Positions 15,767 to 23,377 of a stretch of 64,000 nt of DNA are shown here, piece after piece. Position 1 is the first letter of the stretch, and each line of letters begins with the position of its first letter. The notes beneath the pieces are model-generated. The model searched no databases. It saw nothing but the letters and a program-made list of their open reading frames with translations, and was not told where the DNA came from. This stretch comes from an uncultured Clostridia bacterium. GTDB taxonomy: Bacteria > Bacillota > Clostridia > Christensenellales > Borkfalkiaceae. The stretch covers positions 310,001-374,000 of the forward strand of contig CAKQQQ010000002.1 in NCBI GenBank assembly GCA_934271065.1. Direction: 5' to 3'. Position numbers and translations under genes: made by a program.

Positions 15767-17644
15767 TTATTTTGCGAGAAGCGCGAAAACTTTATCCACG
15801 ACCGCCGTCGGATCTTCTACCGAAAGCCCCGAAACGAGTCTCGCCGACTGGTAAAGGACTTCGGCGTAATCGCTTACGTCTTCGCCCGCCGCGACGGCGG
15901 CTTTTATCTTGCCGTAAACGGCGTGGTTCGGGTTGAGTTCGAGTACCTTGTTCGCCTTGACCTTATCTTCCGCGCCGGGCATAGAGTTAAGCACCTTTTC
16001 CATTTCGAGCGACACTTCGCCTTCGCTCGACAGGCATACCGCGTGGTCGCCTATCTCGGAAGAGACTTTGACTTTGCTTACCTTGTCGCCGAGCGCGTCT
16101 TTGAGTTTGGCAAGCATATCCTTATCGCGTTCGGTCGCTTCTTCGTCTTCTTTGTTGGAAGACGCTTCTTCGCTTAGCACGTTTTTGAAAGCCTTGCCGT
16201 CGTACTCGCCGAGCATTTTAACGGCAAATTCGTCCACGTCGTCGGTAAAGCACAAAACGTCTTTACCGTCTTTCAACGCTTTTTCGCATTGCGGCAACGC
16301 CTTGACCGCCGAAACGGTCTTGCCCGAACAGTAATAAATATTCTTTTCGTCGTCTTTAAGCGCGGCGACGTATTCTTTAAGGGTTACGAATTTATCTTCT
16401 TTCGCGGACTTGAACATTATCAGGTCCTGCAAAAGTTCCTTGTTCATTCCCCAGCCGGAATACAGACCGTATTTCAACTGCAAGCCGAATTTTTCGTAAA
16501 ACTCGTCGTACTTTTCGCGGTCGTTTTTCTGCATATCGAGCAGTTCGTTTTTAATCTTCTTTTCAAGGTTGGACGCGATGAGTTGCAGACGGCGGTTGTG
16601 TTGAACGGTCTCGCGGGAGACGTTAAGCGTAAGTTCGCTGTCCACAAGCCCTTTTACGAAACTGAAACAGTCGGGCAGCAGATCGGCGCAACGGTCGGTT
16701 ATAAGCACGCCGTCGGTATAGAGTTTAAGTCCTTTTTCGTAGTTCTTGCTGTAATAGTTATACGGTACGGCGGACGGAATAAAGAGCAACGCCTTATACG
16801 TTACCGCGCCTTCGGCGGAAGTGTGAATCACGCGCAGGGGCGCGTCGTAGTCGTAGAAGTTGTCCGCGTAGAATTTATCGTACTCTTCTTTGGTTATCTC
16901 GTTCTTGTTCTTCTTCCAGAGCGGCACCATAGAGTTAAGCGTCTCTTCTTCGGTATAACTCTCGCGTTCCTTGCCCGCCTTTCTGTCTTCTTCGGACTGT
17001 TCTTTATACTTGGTTACGGGCATTTTGATCGGGCAACGGATATAATCGGAATACTTCTTGACGAGATTTCTTATCTCGTATTCTTCGAGAAACTTCGAGA
17101 ATTTATCGTCGTCGGTATCGGGTTTGATATGGAGAATGATTTCCGTACCCCTGTCGGCTTTGTCGCAGGGCGCGATTTCGTACCCTTCCGCGCCGCGGCT
17201 CGTCCATACGTTGGCTTCGTCGCTGCCGAACGCTCTGGATCTGACTTCAACCTTGTCCGCGACCATAAACGCCGAATAGAAACCTACGCCGAATTGACCG
17301 ATTACGGACACGTCGTCTTTATCTAAATCCTTATTTTCTTCTTTGAAAGCGAGCGAGCCGCTTTTCGCGATAGTACCGAGATTTTCTTCGAGTTCTTTCG
17401 CGGTCATGCCTATGCCGTTATCTTTGATAACGAGCGTTCTGTTCTTCTCGTCGGGAATAATCTCTATCGCGAAGTCTTCGCGCGTAAGCCCCGACAGACC
17501 TTCTTTCATACCCTTGAAGTAAAGTTTATCGATAGCGTCGCTGCAATTGGAAATAAGTTCCCTTAAAAAAATCTCTTTGTGGGTGTAAATGGAGTTGATC
17601 ATAAGATCAAGCACTCTTTTTGATTGCGTCTTAAAACTTTTCAT
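15767..17644 (-). CDS. htpG: Molecular chaperone HtpG (Hsp90)
   Basis: About 625 residues, complete three-domain bacterial Hsp90. The GHKL ATP site is intact: LISNCSDAIDKL near residue 30, DNGIGM near 75, and GQFGVGFYSAFMVAD near 115. The middle domain contains NVSRETVQHNRRLQ with the catalytic-loop Arg, and the C-terminal dimerisation domain ends in FALLAK. I chose MKSFKTQSKRV as start because it aligns with other HtpG proteins and has GAG about 9 nt upstream; in-frame ATGs at 17653 and 17674 are possible. The promoter carries a CIRCE-like operator, so the gene is probably heat-inducible through HrcA. Confidence 0.93.
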   Translation of the reverse strand: MKSFKTQSKRVLDLMINSIYTHKEIFLRELISNCSDAIDKLYFKGMKEGLSGLTREDFAIEIIPDEKNRTLVIKDNGIGMTAKELEENLGTIAKSGSLAFKEENKDLDKDDVSVIGQFGVGFYSAFMVADKVEVRSRAFGSDEANVWTSRGAEGYEIAPCDKADRGTEIILHIKPDTDDDKFSKFLEEYEIRNLVKKYSDYIRCPIKMPVTKYKEQSEEDRKAGKERESYTEEETLNSMVPLWKKNKNEITKEEYDKFYADNFYDYDAPLRVIHTSAEGAVTYKALLFIPSAVPYNYYSKNYEKGLKLYTDGVLITDRCADLLPDCFSFVKGLVDSELTLNVSRETVQHNRRLQLIASNLEKKIKNELLDMQKNDREKYDEFYEKFGLQLKYGLYSGWGMNKELLQDLIMFKSAKEDKFVTLKEYVAALKDDEKNIYYCSGKTVSAVKALPQCEKALKDGKDVLCFTDDVDEFAVKMLGEYDGKAFKNVLSEEASSNKEDEEATERDKDMLAKLKDALGDKVSKVKVSSEIGDHAVCLSSEGEVSLEMEKVLNSMPGAEDKVKANKVLELNPNHAVYGKIKAAVAAGEDVSDYAEVLYQSARLVSGLSVEDPTAVVDKVFALLAK

Positions 17645-17690
17645 CTTTATCATCTCTTTTATAATTATTAGCAACCGAAATGCGAAAGTG

Positions 17691-17747
17691 TTAGCAGTCG
17701 CCCCCGTTGTTTGCTAATATTATAACTCTCATTTTCGGATAATGCAA
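17691..17747 (-). promoter_or_regulatory. htpG promoter with CIRCE-like operator
   Basis: On the minus strand -35 TTGCAT (17747-17742), 17 bp, -10 TATAAT (17724-17719). Immediately after the -10 lies TTAGCAAAC-N9-GACTGCTAA (17717-17691). The total length (27 bp), the 9-bp gap and both outer TTAGCA/TGCTAA hexamers equal the HrcA operator CIRCE (TTAGCACTC-N9-GAGTGCTAA); only the inner three bases of each arm differ. A further TTAGCA half-site lies near 17667. Confidence 0.6.
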
Positions 17748-17826
17748 GCGTTTGGACGCATTTTTTTAATTATTAGGGATTCCATTCGTCATCACTGACT
17801 ATTTTTGCGGTGATAAACCGATTTAT

Positions 17827-17843
17827 GCGGCGTTAAACGCCGC
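17827..17843 (-). terminator. Weak hairpin after the minE-like gene
   Basis: Stem GCGGCG/CGCCGC with 5-nt loop, 16 nt after the stop codon of the small gene. No proper T-run, so function is uncertain. Confidence 0.35.
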
Positions 17844-17858
17844 TCGTAGTACGGCAAC

Positions 17859-18083
17859 CTAAGCAAGAACTTTGAACGCCTTTATCGCGTCGGCGGCGGC
17901 GTATAGTTTAATTTCGTAGCCGTTTTTGCCGCAGACTATTTCAAGCGCGGGTTTTTCGGTAAGGTTAAAGTAGTCGCTTAAAACCGAAGTCAGATCCCTT
18001 AAAATAAGTTCCTGCCCGTTTACGGCGAAATTCATTCTGTCGCCTTCTATTATCCGTTTAAGTCTTGCACGGTCGCCTTTCAT
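17859..18083 (-). CDS. MinE-like small protein
   Basis: 74 residues, overlapping the minD stop by 4 bp. The layout follows MinE: an N-terminal basic helix (RLKRIIEGDR, compare the anti-MinCD segment), then a short linker, then ILRDLTSVLSDYFNLTEKPALEIV and YEIKLYAAADAI, matching the pattern of the MinE dimerisation domain (helix, beta strand, hydrophobic end). Overall identity to textbook MinE looks low, so the call rests on size, layout and position directly after minD. If correct it would release MinD from the membrane and drive pole-to-pole oscillation. No minC lies next to it. Confidence 0.5.
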   Translation of the reverse strand: MKGDRARLKRIIEGDRMNFAVNGQELILRDLTSVLSDYFNLTEKPALEIVCGKNGYEIKLYAAADAIKAFKVLA

Positions 18084-18868
18084 AGTCCGTTTTTTATACT
18101 CCTTTTGATATACCCGACGAAACCCCTGTACCCCGCCGCGCAGTCGTAGATTTTGCGTTTGCCGTACGCAACGTTGCCGGCGAGAATTTTACACGCCTTA
18201 TAACTTACGGAATCTTTCGGCAACCGCCCCGCGTCGCGTAAAAACGCTTCGTCGTCGGACGGAATAACCCCGACGAGCGGAATTTTGAGAACGGATTCCA
18301 CGTCTTTCGGCGACAGAGACGCGCCCGCTGCGACGAGATCGCCGCGTACTTTGTTTACGACCAGCCCTATCGATTTCAAGCCCGCGCCGCGCAGCGTACC
18401 CGCCGTTTTATCCGCGTCGCGCAGGCTCGGCAAATGCGGAGTGGTAACGAGCAGGGCTTCGTCGGAAGCGCATATGGCGAGACGGAAGCCTTCGCCTATG
18501 CCTGCCGGCGAGTCCGCAAGAATAAAATCGAAAGCCGAATCCAGCCCCGAATACAGATCGCGGAGTTTATCGTAAAGCCCGTCGTACGAGACGACGTTTT
18601 TAATGCACGGCAGTACGAACGCGTTTCTGCCCTGCGGACATTCTATTATAGCCTGTTTCGCCCGACACCTGCCTTGCAGACAGTCGATAAGGTCGTACGA
18701 TACGAGATTTTCGACGCCCGCGCACACGTCGAGATCGTTCAAACCCGCGTCAAGGTCTATAACGAGCGTTCTTTTGCCTATCGCGCCCAGATTTATCGCG
18801 AGATTTGCTGCGACCGACGTTTTGCCGACGCCGCCTTTGCCCGAAGTTACGACTATTTTTCTTGCCAT
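18080..18868 (-). CDS. minD: Septum-site ATPase MinD
   Basis: 262 residues. The deviant Walker A (SGKGGVGKTSVA, residues ~9-20), DLDAGLNDLD and LADSPAGIGEGFRLA are the ParA/MinD signatures, and VTTPHLPSLRDADK agrees with MinD rather than ParA. The C-terminal GYRGFVGYIKRSIKNGL is an amphipathic, basic helix suited to membrane targeting, as in MinD. It positions the division septum together with the small downstream MinE-like protein. There is no Shine-Dalgarno; an extended -10 (TGaTATAAT) lies 9 nt before the ATG, so the mRNA leader would be about 3 nt or none. Confidence 0.88.
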   Translation of the reverse strand: MARKIVVTSGKGGVGKTSVAANLAINLGAIGKRTLVIDLDAGLNDLDVCAGVENLVSYDLIDCLQGRCRAKQAIIECPQGRNAFVLPCIKNVVSYDGLYDKLRDLYSGLDSAFDFILADSPAGIGEGFRLAICASDEALLVTTPHLPSLRDADKTAGTLRGAGLKSIGLVVNKVRGDLVAAGASLSPKDVESVLKIPLVGVIPSDDEAFLRDAGRLPKDSVSYKACKILAGNVAYGKRKIYDCAAGYRGFVGYIKRSIKNGL

Positions 18869-18877
18869 AGTACCGAC

Positions 18878-18886
18878 ATTATATCA
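18878..18886 (-). promoter_or_regulatory. Extended -10 promoter of minD, near-leaderless
   Basis: TGATATAAT on the minus strand (18886-18878) ends 9 nt before the minD start codon. No recognisable -35 at the matching distance. Confidence 0.4.
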
Positions 18887-18955
18887 GCAGCGGAAAGGCG
18901 TTTTTTGTACGATTTTAGCGTTATATAATATATATTGTAAAATATTCGGGCTATT

Positions 18956-19233
18956 CAGCCACAGGTAATTGCGTTAGAACCCGCCAAAACGTCGCAATTT
19001 TCGCGCTTTTTGTCAAATTCTCGCTTGATGTATTGATATACACCTGCGTTCGCCTTTACCAAAAATCATCGAAAATATCGGCGTTTTGGTTGCCTGCAAG
19101 TCTTGCCTTGCGTTTTTAGGTTAAGACAAGGTGTATGAGCGCGTTAATACTGCGCGTATAACACGCGAACGCAACGACGTATTAGCCAAAAACACAATGC
19201 AAGACCGAGTTCGAACGCAATCACCTGTGGCTG
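18956..19233 (+). repeat. MITE-like repeat element, copy A (278 bp, 25-bp terminal inverted repeats)
   Basis: The ends 18956-18980 and 19209-19233 are inverted copies of each other with 23 of 25 bases matching (CAGCCACAGGTaATTGCGTT and so on). Inside, 19100-19124 and 19181-19205 form a second, nested inverted repeat (19 of 25). The element matches copy B at 52030-52310 in the opposite orientation. The best-conserved core is about 19058-19131, including TTTTTAGGTTAAGACAAGG. No ORF of substance is present. It fills most of the 488-bp gene-free stretch between minD and galE. Confidence 0.8.
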
Positions 19234-19304
19234 CGCTTTCGTTACGGGCGGCGTTATCAGACGGCGACACCTTTTGCAGGGGCGGAGTTGTTTTTTTTCG
19301 GGGC

Positions 19305-19333
19305 AAAAAAAGACGGACGCTTTCGCGTCCGTC
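19305..19333 (-). terminator. Rho-independent terminator of galE
   Basis: Perfect 9-bp stem GACGGACGC/GCGTCCGTC with a GAAA tetraloop on the minus strand, followed by seven T, 23 nt after the galE stop codon. Confidence 0.9.
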
Positions 19334-19356
19334 ACGGTTATTAAGATTATAAGTCG

Positions 19357-20379
19357 TTATTTCGCGTCGCCGTAACCGTCGGGGTTTTTAGTCTGCCAGT
19401 TGAGCGCGTCGCGGCACATATCGTCGAGCGTTTTTTCGGCTTTGAAGCCTATGAGTTCGTAAGCCTTGCGCGGATCTGCGTAGCACTCGGCTATATCGCC
19501 AGGTCTACGCGGATCGATGACGTAAGGAATTTCTTTGCCCGCCGCCTTGGAGAAAGATTTGATCATTTCGAGAACGCTGTACCCTTTGCCCGTGCCGAGA
19601 TTTACGATATACAGCCCCGAACCCGTAAGCAGTTTGTTTACCGCGAGAACGTGTCCCCTTGCAAGGTCCACGACGTGGATATAGTCTCTTACGCCCGTTC
19701 CGTCGGGAGTGGGATAGTCGTTGCCGAAAACGTGTACTTCTTTGAGTTTGCCTACGGCGACCTTGGTAATGTACGGGCAGAGATTGTTGGGTATTCCGTT
19801 GGGATCTTCGCCGATAAGCCCCGACGGGTGCGCGCCTATCGGGTTGAAGTACCGAAGTATAGCGATATTGAATTTATCGTCGGCTTTGGCTAAGTCTTTG
19901 AGAATGTATTCGATGAATAGTTTGCTCGAACCGTAAGGATTGGTGGTAGAAAGCGGAAAATCTTCCGTAATGGGAACGGTATGCGGATTGCCGTAAACCG
20001 TCGCCGACGACGAAAAGACGAGATTTTTACAATCAAACTCTCTCATAACGTCGATCAGGGCGAGCATTCCGCCGATGTTGTTTTCGTAGTATTCGACGGG
20101 TTTGGCGACCGATTCGCCTACGGCTTTATACCCCGCGAAGTTTATAACCGCGTCTATATCGTTTTCTTTGAAAACTTTACGCATCGCGTCTTTATCGCAG
20201 ACGTCGTACTTATAAAATTTTAACTGCCTGCCGACTATTTTTTCGACGCGTTTTACCGCTTCGATCTTACTGTTGTAAAGATTGTCGACAATCACGACGT
20301 CGTAGCCGGCGTTGATGAGTTCGATAGTCGTATGGCTTCCGATGTAACCGGCACCGCCGGTAACGAGAATGGTTTTCAT
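19357..20379 (-). CDS. galE: UDP-glucose 4-epimerase
   Basis: 340 residues, standard GalE length. It interconverts UDP-glucose and UDP-galactose for galactose use and cell-surface sugar synthesis. Visible: the NAD-binding GGAGYIGSH at residues 7-15, VDNLYNSK, SSSATVYG with the catalytic Ser, and YGSSK (Tyr-x3-Lys). The segment LRYFNPIGAHPSGLIGEDP and the C-terminal RRPGDIAECYADP are characteristic of GalE rather than other extended SDRs. AAGGAG lies about 8 nt before the ATG. It follows tyrS by 51 bp with no terminator, so they may be co-transcribed. Confidence 0.95.
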   Translation of the reverse strand: MKTILVTGGAGYIGSHTTIELINAGYDVVIVDNLYNSKIEAVKRVEKIVGRQLKFYKYDVCDKDAMRKVFKENDIDAVINFAGYKAVGESVAKPVEYYENNIGGMLALIDVMREFDCKNLVFSSSATVYGNPHTVPITEDFPLSTTNPYGSSKLFIEYILKDLAKADDKFNIAILRYFNPIGAHPSGLIGEDPNGIPNNLCPYITKVAVGKLKEVHVFGNDYPTPDGTGVRDYIHVVDLARGHVLAVNKLLTGSGLYIVNLGTGKGYSVLEMIKSFSKAAGKEIPYVIDPRRPGDIAECYADPRKAYELIGFKAEKTLDDMCRDALNWQTKNPDGYGDAK

Positions 20380-20430
20380 ATTATCGTCTCCTTTACTTTA
20401 TATCTTTATTTATTCGCGCGTTGACGCGTT

Positions 20431-21639
20431 TTATTTCAATATTACGTTGACGTGGACTTTTTTGCCCTTGTGCAGGACGAAACTGCCCTTTTCGCGAAGC
20501 GACGCGGGTATGTCGAGATCGCCCGACGCGAGTTTTATATCGTCGAGAGTAACCCCGCCGCCGTCGATAAGCCGTCTCGCTTCGCCTTTGGATTTGGCTA
20601 TTCCGCACGCGACCATAACGTCGGGAACGCTCGCCGCGTTTTCGACTTCGACCGAAGGCATATCGTCTACGTTTCCGCCGAACGCCGCCCTGGCTTGTTT
20701 AGCCGCGAGCAACGCCTTTTCTTCGCCGTGAACGAGTTTCGTTACTTCGAACGCAAGCCGTTCTTTCGCGGCGTTCATACGCTCGTCGTTATACTTGGTA
20801 AGTTCGGCTATCTCGTCCATATCCATAAACGTCAGCAAACGCATACATTCCGCAACCTTGCAGTCTTCCACGTTTCTGAAATACTGATAGAAGTCGTATA
20901 CCGGGCATTTGTTTTCGTCAAGCCAGAGTGCGCCTTTCTGCGTCTTGCCCATCTTCTTGCCTTCGCTGTTGAGAAGCAAGGTGCAAGTAAGGCAATAAGC
21001 CGGTTTACTCTCTTTACGACGGATAAGGTCCACCCCCGCGAGCATATTCGACCATTGATCGTCGCCGCCGAGTTCGAGTTCGCAACCGTACTTGCGGTTA
21101 AGGTACAGAAAGTCGTAGCCCTGCATAAGCATATAGTTAAACTCGAAGAACGTAAGCCCCTTTTCCATACGCTGTTTGAAGCATTTGGCGGTAAGCATTT
21201 CGTTGACCGAAAAATAAACGCCTATATCCCTGAGAAAGTCGACGTAGTTAAGGTCTAAAAGCCAGTCGGCGTTGTTGGCGATGATCGCGCCCTTTTCGCC
21301 GTCGAAGTCGATAAATCTCGACATCTGCTTTTTGAAACAGTCGATGTTATGGTCTATGGTTTCGCGCGTGAGCATCTGGCGCATATCGCTTCTGCCCGAC
21401 GGATCGCCTATCATACCCGTTCCGCCGCCGAAAAGCGCGATAGGTCTGTGACCGCAACGCTGCATCCACGCCATCGCCATTATGGGAATATAATGCCCTA
21501 TATGCAAACTGTCCGCCGTAGGATCGAACCCGACGTAAAAAGTCAGGCTCTTTTCGTCCATAAGTTTATGCAATTCGTCGCCGTATACGGTCTGTTTTAT
21601 AAACCCGCGTTCGCTGAGAATATCCATTGCGTTTTTCAT
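20431..21639 (-). CDS. tyrS: Tyrosyl-tRNA synthetase
   Basis: 402 residues, class I synthetase that charges tRNA-Tyr. The HIGH motif is HIGHY near residues 46-50, preceded by YVGFDPTADSL; GGTGMIGDPSGRSDMR is the ATP/tyrosine-site loop; YNYMLMQGYDFLYLN and GGDDQWSNMLAG are the Tyr-specific motifs; the KMSKS loop is KKMGKTQKGALW near 233. The C-terminal ~65 residues are the S4-like tRNA-binding domain (EARRLIDGGGVTLD). AAGGGG lies 9 nt before the ATG. I looked for a T-box leader, common for this gene in Firmicutes, and did not find a convincing one. Confidence 0.96.
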   Translation of the reverse strand: MKNAMDILSERGFIKQTVYGDELHKLMDEKSLTFYVGFDPTADSLHIGHYIPIMAMAWMQRCGHRPIALFGGGTGMIGDPSGRSDMRQMLTRETIDHNIDCFKKQMSRFIDFDGEKGAIIANNADWLLDLNYVDFLRDIGVYFSVNEMLTAKCFKQRMEKGLTFFEFNYMLMQGYDFLYLNRKYGCELELGGDDQWSNMLAGVDLIRRKESKPAYCLTCTLLLNSEGKKMGKTQKGALWLDENKCPVYDFYQYFRNVEDCKVAECMRLLTFMDMDEIAELTKYNDERMNAAKERLAFEVTKLVHGEEKALLAAKQARAAFGGNVDDMPSVEVENAASVPDVMVACGIAKSKGEARRLIDGGGVTLDDIKLASGDLDIPASLREKGSFVLHKGKKVHVNVILK

Positions 21640-21661
21640 TGAAAAACCCCTTAAAAAAGTA

Positions 21662-21689
21662 ATCGAGGAAAATTTCTTTCTTCCTCGAT
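21662..21689 (-). terminator. Terminator-like hairpin upstream of tyrS
   Basis: 9-bp stem ATCGAGGAA/TTCCTCGAT followed on the minus strand by TACTTTTTT. It lies 150 nt after comFC and 23 nt before tyrS. It most likely ends the recF-comFC transcript; use as a tyrS attenuator cannot be excluded. Confidence 0.55.
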
Positions 21690-21690
21690 C

Positions 21691-21719
21691 ATTTTACTAT
21701 ATTTATTTTTATTTTACAA
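21691..21719 (-). promoter_or_regulatory. Candidate tyrS promoter
   Basis: TTGTAA (21719-21714), 17-bp spacer, TAAAAT (21696-21691) on the minus strand. Predicted start about 45 nt before the tyrS ATG. It overlaps the terminator-like hairpin, whose 5' arm would then be only partly transcribed. Confidence 0.4.
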
Positions 21720-21841
21720 TTGTTTACGACGCGATTTGCCGAAAAAGCCAAAATAATTAAAATACCGTACAATCCGCGACGGGTTTTTACCCTTTCGCAA
21801 TGCGTTTTTCGGCTTACGCGTCGCCGAAAACTTACGCTGGG

Positions 21842-22570
21842 TTACGATTTGTGCGCCACAGAAAATTTACGCGCGGTTACCGCCACGGTAAGCGCGATTA
21901 CCGATTCCGCGCCCGCGCTTTTAAGAGATTTCGCCACGGAATCTATCGTAGAACCGGTAGTCATAACGTCGTCTACTATAAGCACCGTTCTGCCTATCAC
22001 TTCCGACTTCTTCGCGACGGTAAAACTTCCGTCGAGATTTCTTCTGCGCTCTTCGCGCGTCAGCCCCACCTGCCTGTTGTTTCCGCTCTTTTTGACTAAC
22101 ACGTCGTCGCCGAGCGGAATACCCGCAAGATACGCTATCCGCCGCGCGAGCAGCCTGCCCTGATTATATCCGCGCTTTCTTTCGCGGCTTTTCGTCATAG
22201 GAACGTAAACCACGATATCCGCTTTATAGCCGCACGTTATAAACTTCTCAAACGCTTCTTCCGCCAGCCTGTCGGCAAGATACGCCTTTGACGAAAATTT
22301 CATCGCGCGGATCAGTTTCTTGATCTCGCCGTTATACAAAAACTCGCTTCGCGCGTAGTCGAAATGCACGTTTTTATCCCGACAGCAGTCGCAGTATTCC
22401 ACGGGGTATTCGACGGGGCTTCCGCAATGATCGCAGATATACCCGTCGTTCCTTTCGAAGCGCGAAAGACATTCGTCGCAGAAAGCCTTGCCGTTGAAGT
22501 TTTCTCTGCCGCAGTCGTTACAGGTAAGCAGCGGATTAAATATTTTATCTTTTAGTTTAAGCCATTGCAT
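21842..22570 (-). CDS. comFC: ComF-family phosphoribosyltransferase-like protein
   Basis: 242 residues. The N-terminus has three Cys pairs forming zinc ribbons (CNDCG, CDEC, CDHCG with CDCC, residues ~17-63). The C-terminal half is a type I phosphoribosyltransferase fold with the PRPP loop VLIVDDVMTTGST near 200 and VPMTKSRERKRGYNQ near 125. ComFC is needed for DNA uptake in competent Firmicutes and Proteobacteria and interacts with the ComFA helicase; its enzymatic activity is not established. It is the last gene of the recF-mrp-DUF1461-comFC run. No comFA is visible nearby. Confidence 0.9.
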   Translation of the reverse strand: MQWLKLKDKIFNPLLTCNDCGRENFNGKAFCDECLSRFERNDGYICDHCGSPVEYPVEYCDCCRDKNVHFDYARSEFLYNGEIKKLIRAMKFSSKAYLADRLAEEAFEKFITCGYKADIVVYVPMTKSRERKRGYNQGRLLARRIAYLAGIPLGDDVLVKKSGNNRQVGLTREERRRNLDGSFTVAKKSEVIGRTVLIVDDVMTTGSTIDSVAKSLKSAGAESVIALTVAVTARKFSVAHKS

Positions 22571-22594
22571 ATCTCGGTTTCGCCCGTATATTCG

Positions 22595-23377
22595 TTACGG
22601 GCGCGGCGGCGCGTTTTTGGGCGACGAGATCTTTTTGTTGAACAACGCCGCGCCCGCCACGGTTATAACGAGCAGGGCTACCCATATCGCCGCGATGATC
22701 GGCACTATGCCCGTGAATATTTCGCCTATCATATTTATCATTACGCCGTAGCCGAAACGCCATTGCTTCCCCGAAAAGAATATTTCGTGAAAAAGCGTGA
22801 AAGCAAAGTCGAAGTTTATCGCCGCCGTAACGCCGATTACGGCTAAGACCGCCAGACACGCGCCGAGCGTTACGAATACGGTTTTTCTGCAATACAGGTA
22901 ATACTCTTTTTTGAAAATCAAGCCGAGAATCAGCGTCGTTACGAACACGATCGCGGCGACGATACATATAATCACGCCCGCGCCGAACAATTTTTTGACG
23001 TCCGACATATGCGTGACTTCGAGACAGCCCGAATCGAGCGGCTCGCCCCTTTCGTCAAGGAAAATTTCAAGCCGTTTTCCGTCCTTTTCGATATTGAGAT
23101 CGTCTTCGAGATACAAGCAGTACCGCATCGTATGGTTCATAAGCGACAGAAGTTGCTCTTCGGTCATATTCGCGACGTAATTTTTCGCGTCGGCGTCGTC
23201 TATATACGCGGACTGCGCGCGGACCTTTTCGAGCGTGCCGTGCTTACGGAATTGCGCCTTGTAAAAAGAATTGCTCGTCGCGGGGACTATTACCGCTATA
23301 AACCCCGCCAGCAAAAACGCAGACAGAGTAAAAAGTACGGTCAACAGGTTGGCTAAAACGCCTTTCGCTCTTTTCAT
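22595..23377 (-). CDS. TIGR01906/DUF1461-type integral membrane protein
   Basis: 260 residues from MKRAKGVLANLL, whose ATG overlaps the mrp stop (ATGA); an in-frame ATG at 23419 would extend 42 nt into mrp and is less likely. One N-terminal membrane segment (LLTVLFTLSAFLLAGFIAV) precedes an outside domain containing the family motif LLSLMNHTMRYCLYLEDDL. Three more membrane segments follow, with the pair TLFHEIFFSGKQW near residue 200 that is characteristic of this uncharacterised Firmicutes family. Function unknown. The gene is part of the recF-mrp-comFC run. Confidence 0.75.
   Translation of the reverse strand: MKRAKGVLANLLTVLFTLSAFLLAGFIAVIVPATSNSFYKAQFRKHGTLEKVRAQSAYIDDADAKNYVANMTEEQLLSLMNHTMRYCLYLEDDLNIEKDGKRLEIFLDERGEPLDSGCLEVTHMSDVKKLFGAGVIICIVAAIVFVTTLILGLIFKKEYYLYCRKTVFVTLGACLAVLAVIGVTAAINFDFAFTLFHEIFFSGKQWRFGYGVMINMIGEIFTGIVPIIAAIWVALLVITVAGAALFNKKISSPKNAPPRP

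Noticed and set aside
21640..21841. T-box riboswitch upstream of tyrS
   Set aside because: The 202-bp gap contains GGGTAAAAACCCGTCGCGG, vaguely like the T-box sequence, but the AGGGTGGnACCGCG core and a specifier loop are not recognisable, and a promoter lies downstream of it.
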